Below are positions 1 to 7,654 of a stretch of DNA of 64,000 bases, piece after piece. This DNA is from Lachnospiraceae bacterium (GTDB lineage: Bacteria; Bacillota; Clostridia; Lachnospirales; Lachnospiraceae). The notes under the pieces were generated by a model. It saw only the letters and a program-made list of their open reading frames with translations. It ran no database searches and was not told the DNA's origin. How positions within the stretch are numbered: the stretch's first letter is position 1; every line of letters begins with the position of its first letter. The DNA lies in NCBI GenBank assembly GCA_017623675.1, contig JAGAOO010000024.1, positions 1 through 64,000 of the forward strand. Reading direction: 5' to 3'. The position numbers were made by a program, and so were the translations under genes.

Positions 1-138
1 AGCGTGAAGCCCCCCTCAAGATAAGATATCCCATTCGTAAGAAGTAAGACCCCTTGCAGACGACGAGGTTGATAGGCTTCGGGTGGAAGTGTGGCAACAC
101 ATGGAGCTGAGAAGTACTAATAGGTCGAGGGCTTGACC
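1..138 (+). rRNA. rrl: 23S ribosomal RNA, 3' end (partial)
   Basis: The first 138 bases match the conserved 3' terminal domain of bacterial 23S rRNA: a CCCCTCAAGATAAGATATCCC stretch, then GTAGACGACGAGGTTGATAGG-like sequence, and the terminal GTACTAATAGGTCGAGGGC-TTGACC that closes the 23S helix. The 5' part lies outside the window. The exact end is taken from the TTGACC that normally pairs with the 23S 5' end. Confidence 0.95.
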
Positions 139-256
139 AGAGAAGGAAGGAAGCGGTCACTGAGTATGCGAAGCATGCGAAGTGGACGGTTTCGGAAAAG
201 ACGGATTAGATGACTTAGATTTCTGTATGATGCTTTGAGGGTGTATACCTAAATAA
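139..256. other. 23S to tRNA spacer without 5S rRNA
   Basis: This 118-base spacer is the length of a 5S gene but carries none of the 5S signatures I know, such as the CCCGAACxxxGAAGTTAAG core. It holds a short tandem repeat (ATGCGAAGC followed by ATGCGAAGT near 167-182), which can also fold as a small GCATGC hairpin. Nothing else is recognisable. 5S is therefore either elsewhere in the operon or at another locus. Confidence 0.5.
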
Positions 257-328
257 TCCTCGATAGCTCAATGGTAGAGCACACGGCTGTTAACCGTGGG
301 GTTGTAGGTTCGAGCCCTACTCGGGGAG
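257..328 (+). tRNA. tRNA-Asn (GTT)
   Basis: Full cloverleaf: acceptor TCCTCGA pairs with TCGGGGA, the anticodon loop CTGTTAA sits on a CACGG/CCGTG stem, and the T arm has GTTCGAGCC. The discriminator is G. The 3' CCA is not encoded. It is the first tRNA after the rRNA operon and probably shares its transcript. Confidence 0.96.
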
Positions 329-339
329 TTAAATAATAA

Positions 340-411
340 GGCCCTATGGTCAAGCGGTTAAGACATCGCCCTTTCACGGCGGTAACACGGGTTCGAATCC
401 CGTTAGGGTCA
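340..411 (+). tRNA. tRNA-Glu (TTC)
   Basis: Acceptor GGCCCTA pairs with TAGGGTC (one G-T wobble), anticodon loop CTTTCAC gives TTC, T loop GGTTCGAATCC, discriminator A. CCA is not encoded. It follows tRNA-Asn by 11 bases. Confidence 0.96.
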
Positions 412-418
412 CTAGTAT

Positions 419-449
419 TTTAGTGGCGATAGCATAAATTGCCACTAAA
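419..449 (+). other. hairpin between tRNA-Glu and tRNA-Cys
   Basis: TTTAGTGGC (419-427) and GCCACTAAA (441-449) form a 9-bp stem with a 13-base loop. No T run follows, so it is more likely a processing structure or weak pause between tRNAs than a true terminator. Confidence 0.4.
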
Positions 450-466
450 TGCATATAATATGATAT

Positions 467-537
467 GGCGCGATGGCCAAGTGGTAAGGCATAGGTCTGC
501 AACACCTCTATCGCCGGTTCAAATCCGGCTCGTGCCT
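467..537 (+). tRNA. tRNA-Cys (GCA)
   Basis: Acceptor GGCGCGA pairs with TCGTGCC, anticodon loop CTGCAAC on an AGGT/ACCT stem gives GCA, T arm GGTTCAAATCC, discriminator T as usual for Cys. CCA is not encoded. Confidence 0.95.
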
Positions 538-540
538 CTC

Positions 541-566
541 AAAGACATCTGTATAGATGTCTTTTT
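541..566 (+). terminator. intrinsic terminator after tRNA-Cys
   Basis: AAAGACATCT and AGATGTCTTT form a 10-bp stem around a GTAT loop, ending in a TTTTT run. It lies between tRNA-Cys and tRNA-fMet, so the initiator tRNA may depend partly on readthrough. Confidence 0.75.
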
Positions 567-574
567 ACCCTTAA

Positions 575-648
575 CGCGGGGTGGAGCAGTCTGGAAGCTC
601 GCCGGGCTCATAACCCGGAGGTCATAGGTTCAAATCCTGTCCCCGCTA
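575..648 (+). tRNA. initiator tRNA-fMet (CAT)
   Basis: The anticodon loop CTCATAA is flanked by three consecutive G-C pairs (GGG/CCC), the hallmark of an initiator tRNA. Position 1 (C) does not pair with position 72, which is also an initiator feature, but residue 72 reads T where the usual bacterial initiator has A. CCA is not encoded. Confidence 0.95.
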
Positions 649-652
649 CTTT

Positions 653-681
653 AAGACGATTGCTTGCAATCGTCTTTTTTT
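653..681 (+). terminator. intrinsic terminator of the tRNA cluster
   Basis: AAGACGATTG (653-662) pairs with CAATCGTCTT (667-676) around a CTTG loop and is followed by a seven-base T run. It ends the rRNA/tRNA transcript. Confidence 0.85.
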
Positions 682-713
682 GTGGTAAAATTTTGTTAGG
701 AGGAAAATAAGGT

Positions 714-899
714 ATGGGAAACGATTACAAGTTAGGAGATATTATTAAATTAAAGAAAGCACACCCATGTGGTACAAATGCGTGGGAAATTCTTCGTGTA
801 GGTATGGACTTTCGTTTGAAATGTACTGGCTGTGGACACATGATTATGATAGCAAGAAAAGATGTGGAAAAGAATTTTAGAGGATTTGTGGAATCTTAA
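714..899 (+). CDS. DUF951 family small protein
   Basis: This 61-residue protein matches the DUF951 family (YyzM-like), small basic proteins thought to contact nucleic acid; function is not established. Visible features are an N-terminal YKLGDIIKLKKAHPCG segment, a central WEILRVGMDFRLKC strand pair, and a CTGCGH motif (residues 41-46) with CxxC spacing. Length is normal for the family. A TAGGAGG site lies ten bases before the ATG. It sits just upstream of rpsF-ssb-rpsR, as the homologue does in Bacillus, although rpsF appears to have its own promoter. Confidence 0.85.
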   Translation: MGNDYKLGDIIKLKKAHPCGTNAWEILRVGMDFRLKCTGCGHMIMIARKDVEKNFRGFVES

Positions 900-906
900 A
901 AAACAC

Positions 907-935
907 TTGCATTTTCTGCCGGGGTGTGATAAATT
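907..935 (+). promoter_or_regulatory. predicted sigma-A promoter for rpsF-ssb-rpsR
   Basis: TTGCAT (907-912) and TAAATT (930-935) are separated by 17 bases, placing a start near 942 and leaving a leader of about 70 bases before rpsF. I could not identify an S6:S18 binding leader in it with confidence. Confidence 0.55.
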
Positions 936-1013
936 AGTGTTCTGTGAGACATTACACAATTTCCTTGCTCTTTCAGGAAGAAAGGGCCAGAGACCATAAG
1001 GAGGTGCAAAGAC

Positions 1014-1301
1014 ATGAACAAATATGAATTAGCGTTGGTTGTTAGCGCAAAGCTTGAAGACGAGGCTCGTGTTGCTGCAGTTGATAAGGCAAAGGCTTAT
1101 ATCGAAAGATTTGGCGGAACAATCACAGAAGTTAAAGACGAAGGTAAGAAGAAGTTAGCTTACGAAATTCAGAAGATGACTGAAGCTTACTATTACTTCG
1201 TAACTTTCGAAGCAGAAGCTGATGTTCCAGCTCAGGTCGAAGCAAATGTTCGTATCATGGAGCCAGTAATTCGGTATTTGTGCGTACGTCAGGACGCGTA
1301 A
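1014..1301 (+). CDS. rpsF: 30S ribosomal protein S6
   Basis: This 95-residue protein is ribosomal protein S6, which binds the central domain of 16S rRNA together with S18. It begins MNKYELALVV, has the GKKKLAYEIQK segment (residues 44-54) and the YVTFEAEAD strand typical of the S6 ferredoxin-like fold. A GGAGG site precedes the ATG. It is first in an rpsF-ssb-rpsR operon, an arrangement widely conserved in Firmicutes, with 20 bases between rpsF and ssb. Confidence 0.97.
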   Translation: MNKYELALVVSAKLEDEARVAAVDKAKAYIERFGGTITEVKDEGKKKLAYEIQKMTEAYYYFVTFEAEADVPAQVEANVRIMEPVIRYLCVRQDA

Positions 1302-1321
1302 ATTGAAAGGGGTTTTCCGAT

Positions 1322-1768
1322 ATGAATAAAGTAATTATGATGGGTCGTTTAACCAGAGACCCGGAAGTTAGATACTCTCAGGGAGCAAGTCAGACTGCCA
1401 TTGCAAGATTTTCTCTTGCGGTAGACAGAAGATGGAAACGGGAAGGAGAGCCGGATGCGGACTTCTTCAATTGTACAGTATTTGGTAAGCAGGCTGATTT
1501 TGTTGAGAAGTATTTAAGACAAGGAACAAAAGTAGTAATTACCGGTCGGGTACAGAATGATAATTATACGAACAAAGAAGGACAGAAGGTATATTCCGTA
1601 CAGATTATTGTAGAAGAGATAGAATTTGCAGAGAGTAAGAATGCCGCAGCAGGTAATGTCGGTGGCTCTTCTTATCAGGCAGATTCCAGACCGTCTCCGA
1701 GTCAGGCTGCTGGTGATGGCTTTATGAGCATACCGGATGGTGCTGAAGAGGAGTTGCCATTTAACTAA
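1322..1768 (+). CDS. ssb: single-stranded DNA-binding protein
   Basis: This 148-residue protein is the replicative SSB. It has an N-terminal OB fold (residues 1-105) with the signature [18 protein letters not shown] and [24 protein letters not shown] (read in parts), a low-complexity Gly/Ser/Gln linker, and the acidic C-terminal tail ending EEELPFN, a close match to the DDDLPF tip that recruits replication and repair proteins. It lies between rpsF and rpsR, with the rpsR ATG 16 bases after its stop. Confidence 0.97.
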   Translation: MNKVIMMGRLTRDPEVRYSQGASQTAIARFSLAVDRRWKREGEPDADFFNCTVFGKQADFVEKYLRQGTKVVITGRVQNDNYTNKEGQKVYSVQIIVEEIEFAESKNAAAGNVGGSSYQADSRPSPSQAAGDGFMSIPDGAEEELPFN

Positions 1769-1784
1769 GTTGGAGGTAAAAATA

Positions 1785-2057
1785 ATGCCAGTAAATAAGA
1801 GCGACAAGGCTGAACGTTCTGAGGCTCCTATGAGAAGAAGAACTGTTCGCAGAAGAAAAAAAGTATGTGTATTTTGCGCAGATAAGAACGCAGTTATCGA
1901 TTATAAAGATGTAAATCGTTTAAAGAAGTTTGTATCTGAAAGAGGTAAGATTTTACCAAGAAGAATTACAGGTACATGCGCAAAGCATCAGAGAGCTTTG
2001 ACAGTTGCTATTAAGAGAGCACGTCACGTAGCTTTGATGCCATATGTACAGGATTAA
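1785..2057 (+). CDS. rpsR: 30S ribosomal protein S18
   Basis: This 90-residue protein is ribosomal protein S18, the partner of S6 on 16S rRNA. The [13 protein letters not shown] segment, [19 protein letters not shown] and the [15 protein letters not shown] motif are diagnostic. I chose the ATG at 1785 because TGGAGG lies eight bases upstream; an open frame extends further 5' but only inside ssb. It is the last gene of the operon and is followed directly by a terminator. Confidence 0.97.
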   Translation: MPVNKSDKAERSEAPMRRRTVRRRKKVCVFCADKNAVIDYKDVNRLKKFVSERGKILPRRITGTCAKHQRALTVAIKRARHVALMPYVQD

Positions 2058-2070
2058 TAAGTTTTTTTAG

Positions 2071-2101
2071 GGACAAGTCATTTATGGCTTGTCCTTTTTT
2101 C
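2071..2101 (+). terminator. intrinsic terminator after rpsR
   Basis: GGACAAG and CTTGTCC form the base of a hairpin (an inner CAT/ATG pairing extends it) followed by a run of about seven T. It ends the rpsF-ssb-rpsR transcript. Confidence 0.85.
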
Positions 2102-2168
2102 ATTTTAATAGTATATTTAGTATGTATCTGTGTGAAGGTGCATATGTTTTACGAAAAGGAGAATGATT

Positions 2169-3500
2169 ATGAGTCGGTATACGAAACAAGACATTATGCG
2201 TAGAATTGAAGAGGAAGATATTGAATTTATCCGTTTACAGTTTACGGATATGTTTGGTTCTTTAAAGAATGTAGCGATAACATCCAGTCAGTTGGAGAAG
2301 GCTTTAGATAATAAATGTATGTTTGATGGTTCTTCTATTGAAGGCTTTGTGCGTATCGAGGAGTCTGATATGTATTTGTATCCGGATTTGGATACCTTTG
2401 AGACCTTCCCTTGGAGACCACAGCAGGGTAAGGTTGCACGTTTGATTTGTGATGTATATAAGGCAGATGGTACACCATTTGAGGGCGATCCAAGATATGT
2501 ATTAAGAAGAGTGTTACAGGAAGCTGCAGATATGGGATATCGATTTGATGTAGGTCCGGAGTGCGAATTCTTCTTATTCCATACGGATGACAATGGAATG
2601 CCGACTACGATTTCTCATGAGAAGGCAAGTTATTTTGATATTAGCCCGCTGGATTTAGGTGAAAATGCCCGTAGAGATATGGTTTTGACATTAGAGGAAA
2701 TGGGCTTTGAAATTGAGGCGTCTCACCATGAGGTGGCACCGGCACAGCATGAGATTGATTTTAAATATGGTCCGGCATTAGGAACGGCTGATAATATTAT
2801 GACTTTTAAGCTGGTCGTTAAGACAATGGCTAAGAGAAATGGTTTGTTTGCAAGCTTTATGCCAAAGCCAATTTATGGGATTGCCGGTTCCGGTATGCAT
2901 ACAAACATGTCATTGACAAAGGATGGGAAGAATATTTTCGATGATCCGAATGGTGAAAATGGATTGAGCAAGGAAGCATACTATTTCATTGCAGGTATTA
3001 TGAAGCACGCTAAGGGTATTACAGCAATTGCCAATCCGTTGGTAAATTCCTATAAGCGTTTGGTTCCGGGACATGAGGCACCGGTTTATATTGCGTGGTC
3101 TGCTACCAACCGCAGCCCGTTGATTCGTATTCCGGCATCCAGAGGAGCTGGAACAAGAGTAGAACTTCGGAGTCCGGATCCGGCAGCAAATCCATATTTG
3201 TTATTCGCACTTTGCTTAGCAGCCGGTTTGGACGGAATTAAGCACAAGATGGAACCACCAAAGTCTGTAAATGGCAATATTTTTGAAATGTCTGAGCGTG
3301 AAATGAAACGGGCAAAGATTGAGAGTCTTCCGGCTGATTTGAATCAGGCAATCATTGAGATGGAAAAAGACCCATTTATTAAAGAAGTATTAGGTAATCA
3401 TGTATTTTCGAAGTATGTGGAAGCAAAGAAGGTTGAATGGGATCATTACCGTATGCAGGTATCTCAGTGGGAAATTAGTGAATATTTATATAAGATTTAG
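2169..3500 (+). CDS. glnA: type I glutamine synthetase
   Basis: This 443-residue enzyme joins ammonia to glutamate using ATP. The length and sequence fit the Bacillus-type GSI-alpha class rather than the longer adenylylated class. Visible motifs are [10 protein letters not shown], the GPECEFFLF metal site, the [13 protein letters not shown] region, [10 protein letters not shown], and the [12 protein letters not shown]/glutamate loop. The start at 2169 puts AAGGAG seven bases upstream; the alternative ATG at 2163 would leave a single base. The next gene encodes an ANTAR protein, so nitrogen control by antitermination is likely in this region, although I did not find a convincing paired-hairpin target upstream. 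Confidence 0.96.
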   Translation: MSRYTKQDIMRRIEEEDIEFIRLQFTDMFGSLKNVAITSSQLEKALDNKCMFDGSSIEGFVRIEESDMYLYPDLDTFETFPWRPQQGKVARLICDVYKADGTPFEGDPRYVLRRVLQEAADMGYRFDVGPECEFFLFHTDDNGMPTTISHEKASYFDISPLDLGENARRDMVLTLEEMGFEIEASHHEVAPAQHEIDFKYGPALGTADNIMTFKLVVKTMAKRNGLFASFMPKPIYGIAGSGMHTNMSLTKDGKNIFDDPNGENGLSKEAYYFIAGIMKHAKGITAIANPLVNSYKRLVPGHEAPVYIAWSATNRSPLIRIPASRGAGTRVELRSPDPAANPYLLFALCLAAGLDGIKHKMEPPKSVNGNIFEMSEREMKRAKIESLPADLNQAIIEMEKDPFIKEVLGNHVFSKYVEAKKVEWDHYRMQVSQWEISEYLYKI

Positions 3501-3532
3501 TCACACTCTATAATTTTGAGGAGGAGTGCTCA

Positions 3533-4075
3533 ATGATAAATGTTATCGTTGTGTTTCCAAAGGCAGAAGAAGCGAAAGGGATTCGAAGTCTGTTAACTCG
3601 AAATGGAGTAAATGTTATAGCGGCAGTTACCACCGGTGCTCAGGCAATCACTTTTTTTGGCGATATGGATGAAGCGTTGGTAATCTGTGGTTATAAGTTT
3701 TCTGACATGATGTATACAGAATTATTAGAATACCTTCCGGATACATTTGAAATGCTGGTAGTGGCTCCGAGGAATCATTATGCGGAATGTGACCGAAGCA
3801 AGGTGGTATGTCTGTCCATGCCGATTAGGGCACAGGAATTAATAGAAACCACACGAATTCTTATAGAAGGACTTTATCAAAAGAGGAAGAAACGGAAAGC
3901 ACATCCAAGGCAATGGTCACAAGAAGAACGGGCAGTCATCGAAAGTGCAAAGCTACGCTTGGAACAGCAGAAAAAAATGACAGAAGAGGAAGCACATAAA
4001 TATTTGCAAAAGAGAAGCATGGATACCGGAGTAAATATGGTTGAAACTGCTCAAATGATTTTAGAAATATTCTAA
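3533..4075 (+). CDS. ANTAR-domain antiterminator with degenerate receiver domain
   Basis: This 180-residue protein has an N-terminal CheY-like fold (residues 1-115) and a C-terminal ANTAR domain (about 125-180, [18 protein letters not shown] then [13 protein letters not shown]). ANTAR domains bind paired hairpins in nascent RNA and block terminators, commonly for nitrogen genes. The receiver lacks the usual phospho-acceptor: where an Asp-x-x-x-P loop is expected the sequence reads [11 protein letters not shown]. It is therefore probably a pseudo-receiver that responds to protein or ligand binding rather than phosphorylation (inference). It lies 32 bases after glnA, and the dapF start is 17 bases further on. 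Confidence 0.85.
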   Translation: MINVIVVFPKAEEAKGIRSLLTRNGVNVIAAVTTGAQAITFFGDMDEALVICGYKFSDMMYTELLEYLPDTFEMLVVAPRNHYAECDRSKVVCLSMPIRAQELIETTRILIEGLYQKRKKRKAHPRQWSQEERAVIESAKLRLEQQKKMTEEEAHKYLQKRSMDTGVNMVETAQMILEIF

Positions 4076-4092
4076 TCATGGAGGAAATTGCT

Positions 4093-4923
4093 ATGAAGTT
4101 TACTAAAATGGAAGGGCTTGGAAATGATTATATCTATGTAAATTGTTTTCAGGAATCGGTAGAGCATCCCGAAGAACTGGCAATCCGGTATAGTGACCGC
4201 CATTTTGGAATAGGTTCCGATGGCTTGATACTCATATGTCCCTCTGATATAGCAGATTTTCGTATGGACATGTATAATTCAGATGGTTCTCAGGCAGAGA
4301 TGTGTGGGAATGGAATTCGTTGTGTTGGAAAATATGTATACGATTATGGTTTGACGAATAAAACGGAGCTTGCAATTGAAACACTGGCAGGTATTAAATA
4401 CTTGAAATTACAGGTGGAGAATGGCAAGGTTACCTTGGTTACGGTTGATATGGGAGCACCGGAGTTGTTGGCAAGACAAATACCGGTTGCGGTTGAGAAG
4501 GAACAGGTCGTGAGTGAACCCATTACGATAGACGGTACGGAATATCATATGACCTGTGTATCAATGGGAAATCCACATGCAGTTATGTTTGTGGATGATG
4601 TAAAGGAATTTCCGTTGGAAACAGTAGGACCACTGTTTGAACATCATCCTGTATTCCCAAGAAGGGTGAATGCAGAATTTGTAGAAGTGTTGAATTCCAA
4701 GGAAGTGAATATGCGTGTCTGGGAACGTGGTGCAGGTGAAACATTGGCTTGTGGAACCGGAGCCTGTGCCAGCACGGTAGCCTGTATTCTGAATCATAGA
4801 ACAGAGGATGAAATAACATTGCATCTTCTGGGCGGTGACCTTAAGGTAAAATGGGATAGAGCTACGAACAAGGTATATATGACAGGACCGGCAAAAGTGG
4901 TATTTGACGGAGAAATAAAGTAG
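4093..4923 (+). CDS. dapF: diaminopimelate epimerase
   Basis: This 276-residue enzyme converts LL- to meso-diaminopimelate for lysine and peptidoglycan. Both catalytic cysteines are present: in MCGNGIRC (about residue 73) and in [11 protein letters not shown] (about residue 220). The N-terminal [12 protein letters not shown] and the [11 protein letters not shown] segment are also typical. I chose the ATG at 4093, preceded by GGAGG; an upstream in-frame ATG at 4078 overlaps that site. The following gene is dapL, which supplies its substrate. Confidence 0.96.
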   Translation: MKFTKMEGLGNDYIYVNCFQESVEHPEELAIRYSDRHFGIGSDGLILICPSDIADFRMDMYNSDGSQAEMCGNGIRCVGKYVYDYGLTNKTELAIETLAGIKYLKLQVENGKVTLVTVDMGAPELLARQIPVAVEKEQVVSEPITIDGTEYHMTCVSMGNPHAVMFVDDVKEFPLETVGPLFEHHPVFPRRVNAEFVEVLNSKEVNMRVWERGAGETLACGTGACASTVACILNHRTEDEITLHLLGGDLKVKWDRATNKVYMTGPAKVVFDGEIK

Positions 4924-4985
4924 TGCATTACGGTATCTGTAAGTTAGGTACTGATTGATAAATCAGAAACTAGGAGGAAAACAGA

Positions 4986-6203
4986 ATGTTTAAAGTAAAC
5001 GAGAATTATTTGAAATTACCGGGAAGTTATTTATTTTCAACTATTGGGAAGAAAGTAAATGCTTATAAAAGCGAGCATCCGGACAAGCAGGTTATCAGTC
5101 TTGGAATTGGTGATGTTACCCAGCCATTAGCACCGGCTGTGATTGAACGTCTGCATTCTGCTGTGGATGAAATGGCAGATGCAAAGACCTTTAAGGGATA
5201 TGCACCGGATTTAGGATATGAATTTCTTAGAAATACCATTGCTGAAAATGATTATATAGCAAAAGGGGTACAGATAGCAGCAGATGAAATTTTTGTTAGT
5301 GATGGTGCCAAAAGTGATTCTGCCAATATTCAGGAGATTTTTAGTCTGGATAACAAGATTGCAGTTTGTGATCCGGTATATCCGGTATATGTGGATTCCA
5401 ATGTAATGGCAGGCAGAACCGGAACCTATGATGGGACAACCGGCTTATGGAGTGACGTTATCTATATGCCATGCAGTGCTGAAAATGGATTCGCACCGGA
5501 ATTTCCAAAGGAGAATCCGGATTTAATTTATCTGTGTTTCCCAAATAATCCGACAGGTGCTACAATCAGTAAGGCACAATTGCAGGAATGGGTAGATTAT
5601 GCCAATAAGATTGGTGCCGTCATTATTTATGATGCAGCCTATGAAGCCTATATCAGTGAAGCAGATGTGCCGCATTCCATTTATGAATGTGAGGGTGCCA
5701 GAACTTGTGCTATCGAGTTGAGAAGTTTTTCAAAGAATGCAGGCTTTACCGGAACCCGTCTTGGATTTACCGTGGTTCCAAAAGATTTGAAGAGTGCAGA
5801 TGGAGTGGCTTTGCATGGCTTATGGGCAAGAAGACATGGAACCAAATTTAATGGTGCTCCATATATTGTACAGGCAGCAGGAGATGCTGTGTATAGTGAA
5901 GAAGGCAGAAAACAGACTGCTGCACAGATTGCATACTATATGAATAATGCAAAGATAATTAAAGAGGGGCTTGCAGATATGGGATATACAGTATCCGGTG
6001 GCGTGAACGCTCCGTATATCTGGTTAAAGACACCGAACAATATGACTTCATGGGACTTTTTTGATTATTTATTGGAAAATGCAAATGTGGTAGGTACTCC
6101 TGGTTCCGGTTTTGGACCAAGTGGTGAAGGCTATTTCCGTCTGACTGCATTTGGCTCTTATGAGAATACATTGGCCGCAGTGGAACGGATTAAGAATTTG
6201 TAA
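4986..6203 (+). CDS. dapL: LL-diaminopimelate aminotransferase
   Basis: This 405-residue PLP enzyme makes LL-diaminopimelate directly from tetrahydrodipicolinate, bypassing the acylated intermediates. It is a fold-type I aminotransferase with SLGIGDVTQP near the N terminus, the FPNNPTGA loop, YDAAYEAY with the PLP-contacting Asp/Tyr, and the catalytic lysine in RSFSKNAGFTGTRLG. The DAPAT route is common in Clostridia. It lies 62 bases after dapF. A GGAGG site precedes the ATG. No terminator is evident after the stop; a promoter for the next cassette is. Confidence 0.95.
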   Translation: MFKVNENYLKLPGSYLFSTIGKKVNAYKSEHPDKQVISLGIGDVTQPLAPAVIERLHSAVDEMADAKTFKGYAPDLGYEFLRNTIAENDYIAKGVQIAADEIFVSDGAKSDSANIQEIFSLDNKIAVCDPVYPVYVDSNVMAGRTGTYDGTTGLWSDVIYMPCSAENGFAPEFPKENPDLIYLCFPNNPTGATISKAQLQEWVDYANKIGAVIIYDAAYEAYISEADVPHSIYECEGARTCAIELRSFSKNAGFTGTRLGFTVVPKDLKSADGVALHGLWARRHGTKFNGAPYIVQAAGDAVYSEEGRKQTAAQIAYYMNNAKIIKEGLADMGYTVSGGVNAPYIWLKTPNNMTSWDFFDYLLENANVVGTPGSGFGPSGEGYFRLTAFGSYENTLAAVERIKNL

Positions 6204-6218
6204 TCTGTGGAAAAAAGA

Positions 6219-6247
6219 TTGTAATTGTAAGAGATTCATATTAAAAT
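6219..6247 (+). promoter_or_regulatory. predicted promoter for the carrier-protein cassette
   Basis: TTGTAA (6219-6224) and TAAAAT (6242-6247) are 17 bases apart. It would start transcription near 6254, about 50 bases before the carrier-protein gene, making the three-gene cassette a separate unit from dapL. Confidence 0.45.
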
Positions 6248-6305
6248 AGAATTATGATGTGCAGGGAGAAGGCACAAGGGAAATAAGATGATTGGAGGAA
6301 ATAGA

Positions 6306-6557
6306 ATGGATAAGGAAACAATTAAGAAGCAGTCTTTGGAAGTAATTGAAGAAGTACTCCCGGAATTGGATGTTGCAACTGTAGATACTTCTGCATCGAT
6401 TACAGACGATTATGATGTGAATTCAGTATCAATCATTAAACTGTTGGTTGGGCTTGAAGACAAGTTTAATGTGGCGTTCGATGATAGTGAATTAGCATTG
6501 AATAAGTATTCCAGCTTTGATGATGTTATCGAATCTGTAGAAAAGAAAATGAACTAA
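6306..6557 (+). CDS. stand-alone acyl/peptidyl carrier protein
   Basis: This 83-residue protein has the four-helix carrier fold: an N-terminal helix, an attachment-site loop, and a C-terminal helix ending VIESVEKKMN. The usual DSL phosphopantetheine motif reads NSV (in YDVNSVSIIKLL, Ser at about residue 41), so the serine is kept but the Asp before it is Asn and Leu after it is Val. That is unlike a fatty-acid AcpP and suggests a dedicated carrier. The start has TTGGAGG upstream. It is followed by a possible BtrH-like protein and an Sfp-type transferase, which would load it. Confidence 0.85.
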   Translation: MDKETIKKQSLEVIEEVLPELDVATVDTSASITDDYDVNSVSIIKLLVGLEDKFNVAFDDSELALNKYSSFDDVIESVEKKMN

Positions 6558-6582
6558 TTTTTGGGAATTGGAGGATAAACAC

Positions 6583-7641
6583 ATGGCAAACGAAAAGATT
6601 TTGGATGTAACGTATCCGGGTATAACTTCTTGGCAGTGGCATGCAACATTATTTTCCATTTTAGGAAATGATGAGAATGCAAGAAAATGGATTTTCAGTA
6701 ACTATATTCAGTTACGGTGCTATACAATTAATGAGATTTTCACCGGTGATGATATGCTGTTTACAGATATGATGCCGGGTAGTAGTTCCTTAAAGGAGTG
6801 TCCGTATTTGATTTTCTCCTTAATGACAAAGGAACAGGTTGAAAACTATTGTGGTAACATTATTGACTTTGTAATTAAGACCATCGATTTGAACGGCTAT
6901 GTATATGGCGTATTCGATGAAGCAAAGATTCTTTGCAATGCTGAGGTAGATTATAAGTTCCCACACGAGCTGTTTATTTATGGTTACAATATTGAGAAGG
7001 AAATCTTCTATGTTGGTGACTTTACTTTTGGTGAGCATTATACATACTCTACGGTATCCTTTAGTGATGTAGAACGGGGATATGAAGTAATCAGTGCACC
7101 GGAAGATCATATGTTTAAGGATGATTACAAGGGGACCAGAGGATTATATGTAATTCTCAAGAATAATGAAACCACATATTATGATTTGGATATTACCCTG
7201 ATTAAGCAGACCTTAAGAGAGTATTTGAACTGTGAAGATACAAAGAATCATTTCAGAATGATGAGAAATCGGTTCAATGATACTACCTTTGGTGTAGATG
7301 TATATGACAAGGTAATTGAACAGATTGAGAAGCAGTTAGGTGCAGAAGAACCGGATTATGATATCCGTTCATTGCATTTGATTTATGACCATAAGGTATT
7401 GATGCTGGAGCGTATCAAATATCTGATGGCAAATGATTATCTGCCATTTAGTCAGGCAATTGTGGATGAGTATACAACCGTAGTTGAGAATACACAGACT
7501 GCAAGAAATCTGCTGGTTCGTATTTCTATTACGGAAGAAATTGAAAGAGCGGATCGTTTTAGAAAGTATTTAACTGCTGCAAAAGAAACTGAGATTAAGG
7601 TATTAACAAAGGTGTTAGAGCAGTTAGAACAGAACACTTAG
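6583..7641 (+). CDS. possible BtrH-like protein of a carrier-protein cassette
   Basis: This 352-residue cytosolic protein is not securely recognised. The pattern ITSWQWHATLFSILG near the N terminus, PHELFIYGYNIEKEIFYVGDF in the middle (about residues 125-145) and SFSDVERGY after it resemble the BtrH N-terminal fold found beside carrier proteins in peptide-antibiotic clusters. In that family a Cys-His pair is common; here the early position reads WH with no adjacent Cys, so catalysis is uncertain. The C-terminal half is helical and charged. The ATG at 6583 has GGAGG eight bases upstream. It lies 25 bases after the carrier gene and 13 before the transferase. Acyl transfer to or from the carrier is a guess from context. 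Confidence 0.45.
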   Translation: MANEKILDVTYPGITSWQWHATLFSILGNDENARKWIFSNYIQLRCYTINEIFTGDDMLFTDMMPGSSSLKECPYLIFSLMTKEQVENYCGNIIDFVIKTIDLNGYVYGVFDEAKILCNAEVDYKFPHELFIYGYNIEKEIFYVGDFTFGEHYTYSTVSFSDVERGYEVISAPEDHMFKDDYKGTRGLYVILKNNETTYYDLDITLIKQTLREYLNCEDTKNHFRMMRNRFNDTTFGVDVYDKVIEQIEKQLGAEEPDYDIRSLHLIYDHKVLMLERIKYLMANDYLPFSQAIVDEYTTVVENTQTARNLLVRISITEEIERADRFRKYLTAAKETEIKVLTKVLEQLEQNT

Positions 7642-7654
7642 AAATGAGTTAATT

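Noticed and set aside
439-627. Open frame across tRNA-Cys and tRNA-fMet
   Set aside because: It lies over two certain tRNA genes and a terminator, has no ribosome site and no family resemblance.
900-1013. S6:S18-binding autoregulatory leader of rpsF
   Set aside because: The position is right, but I could not identify the required CCG-bearing bulged hairpin with confidence.
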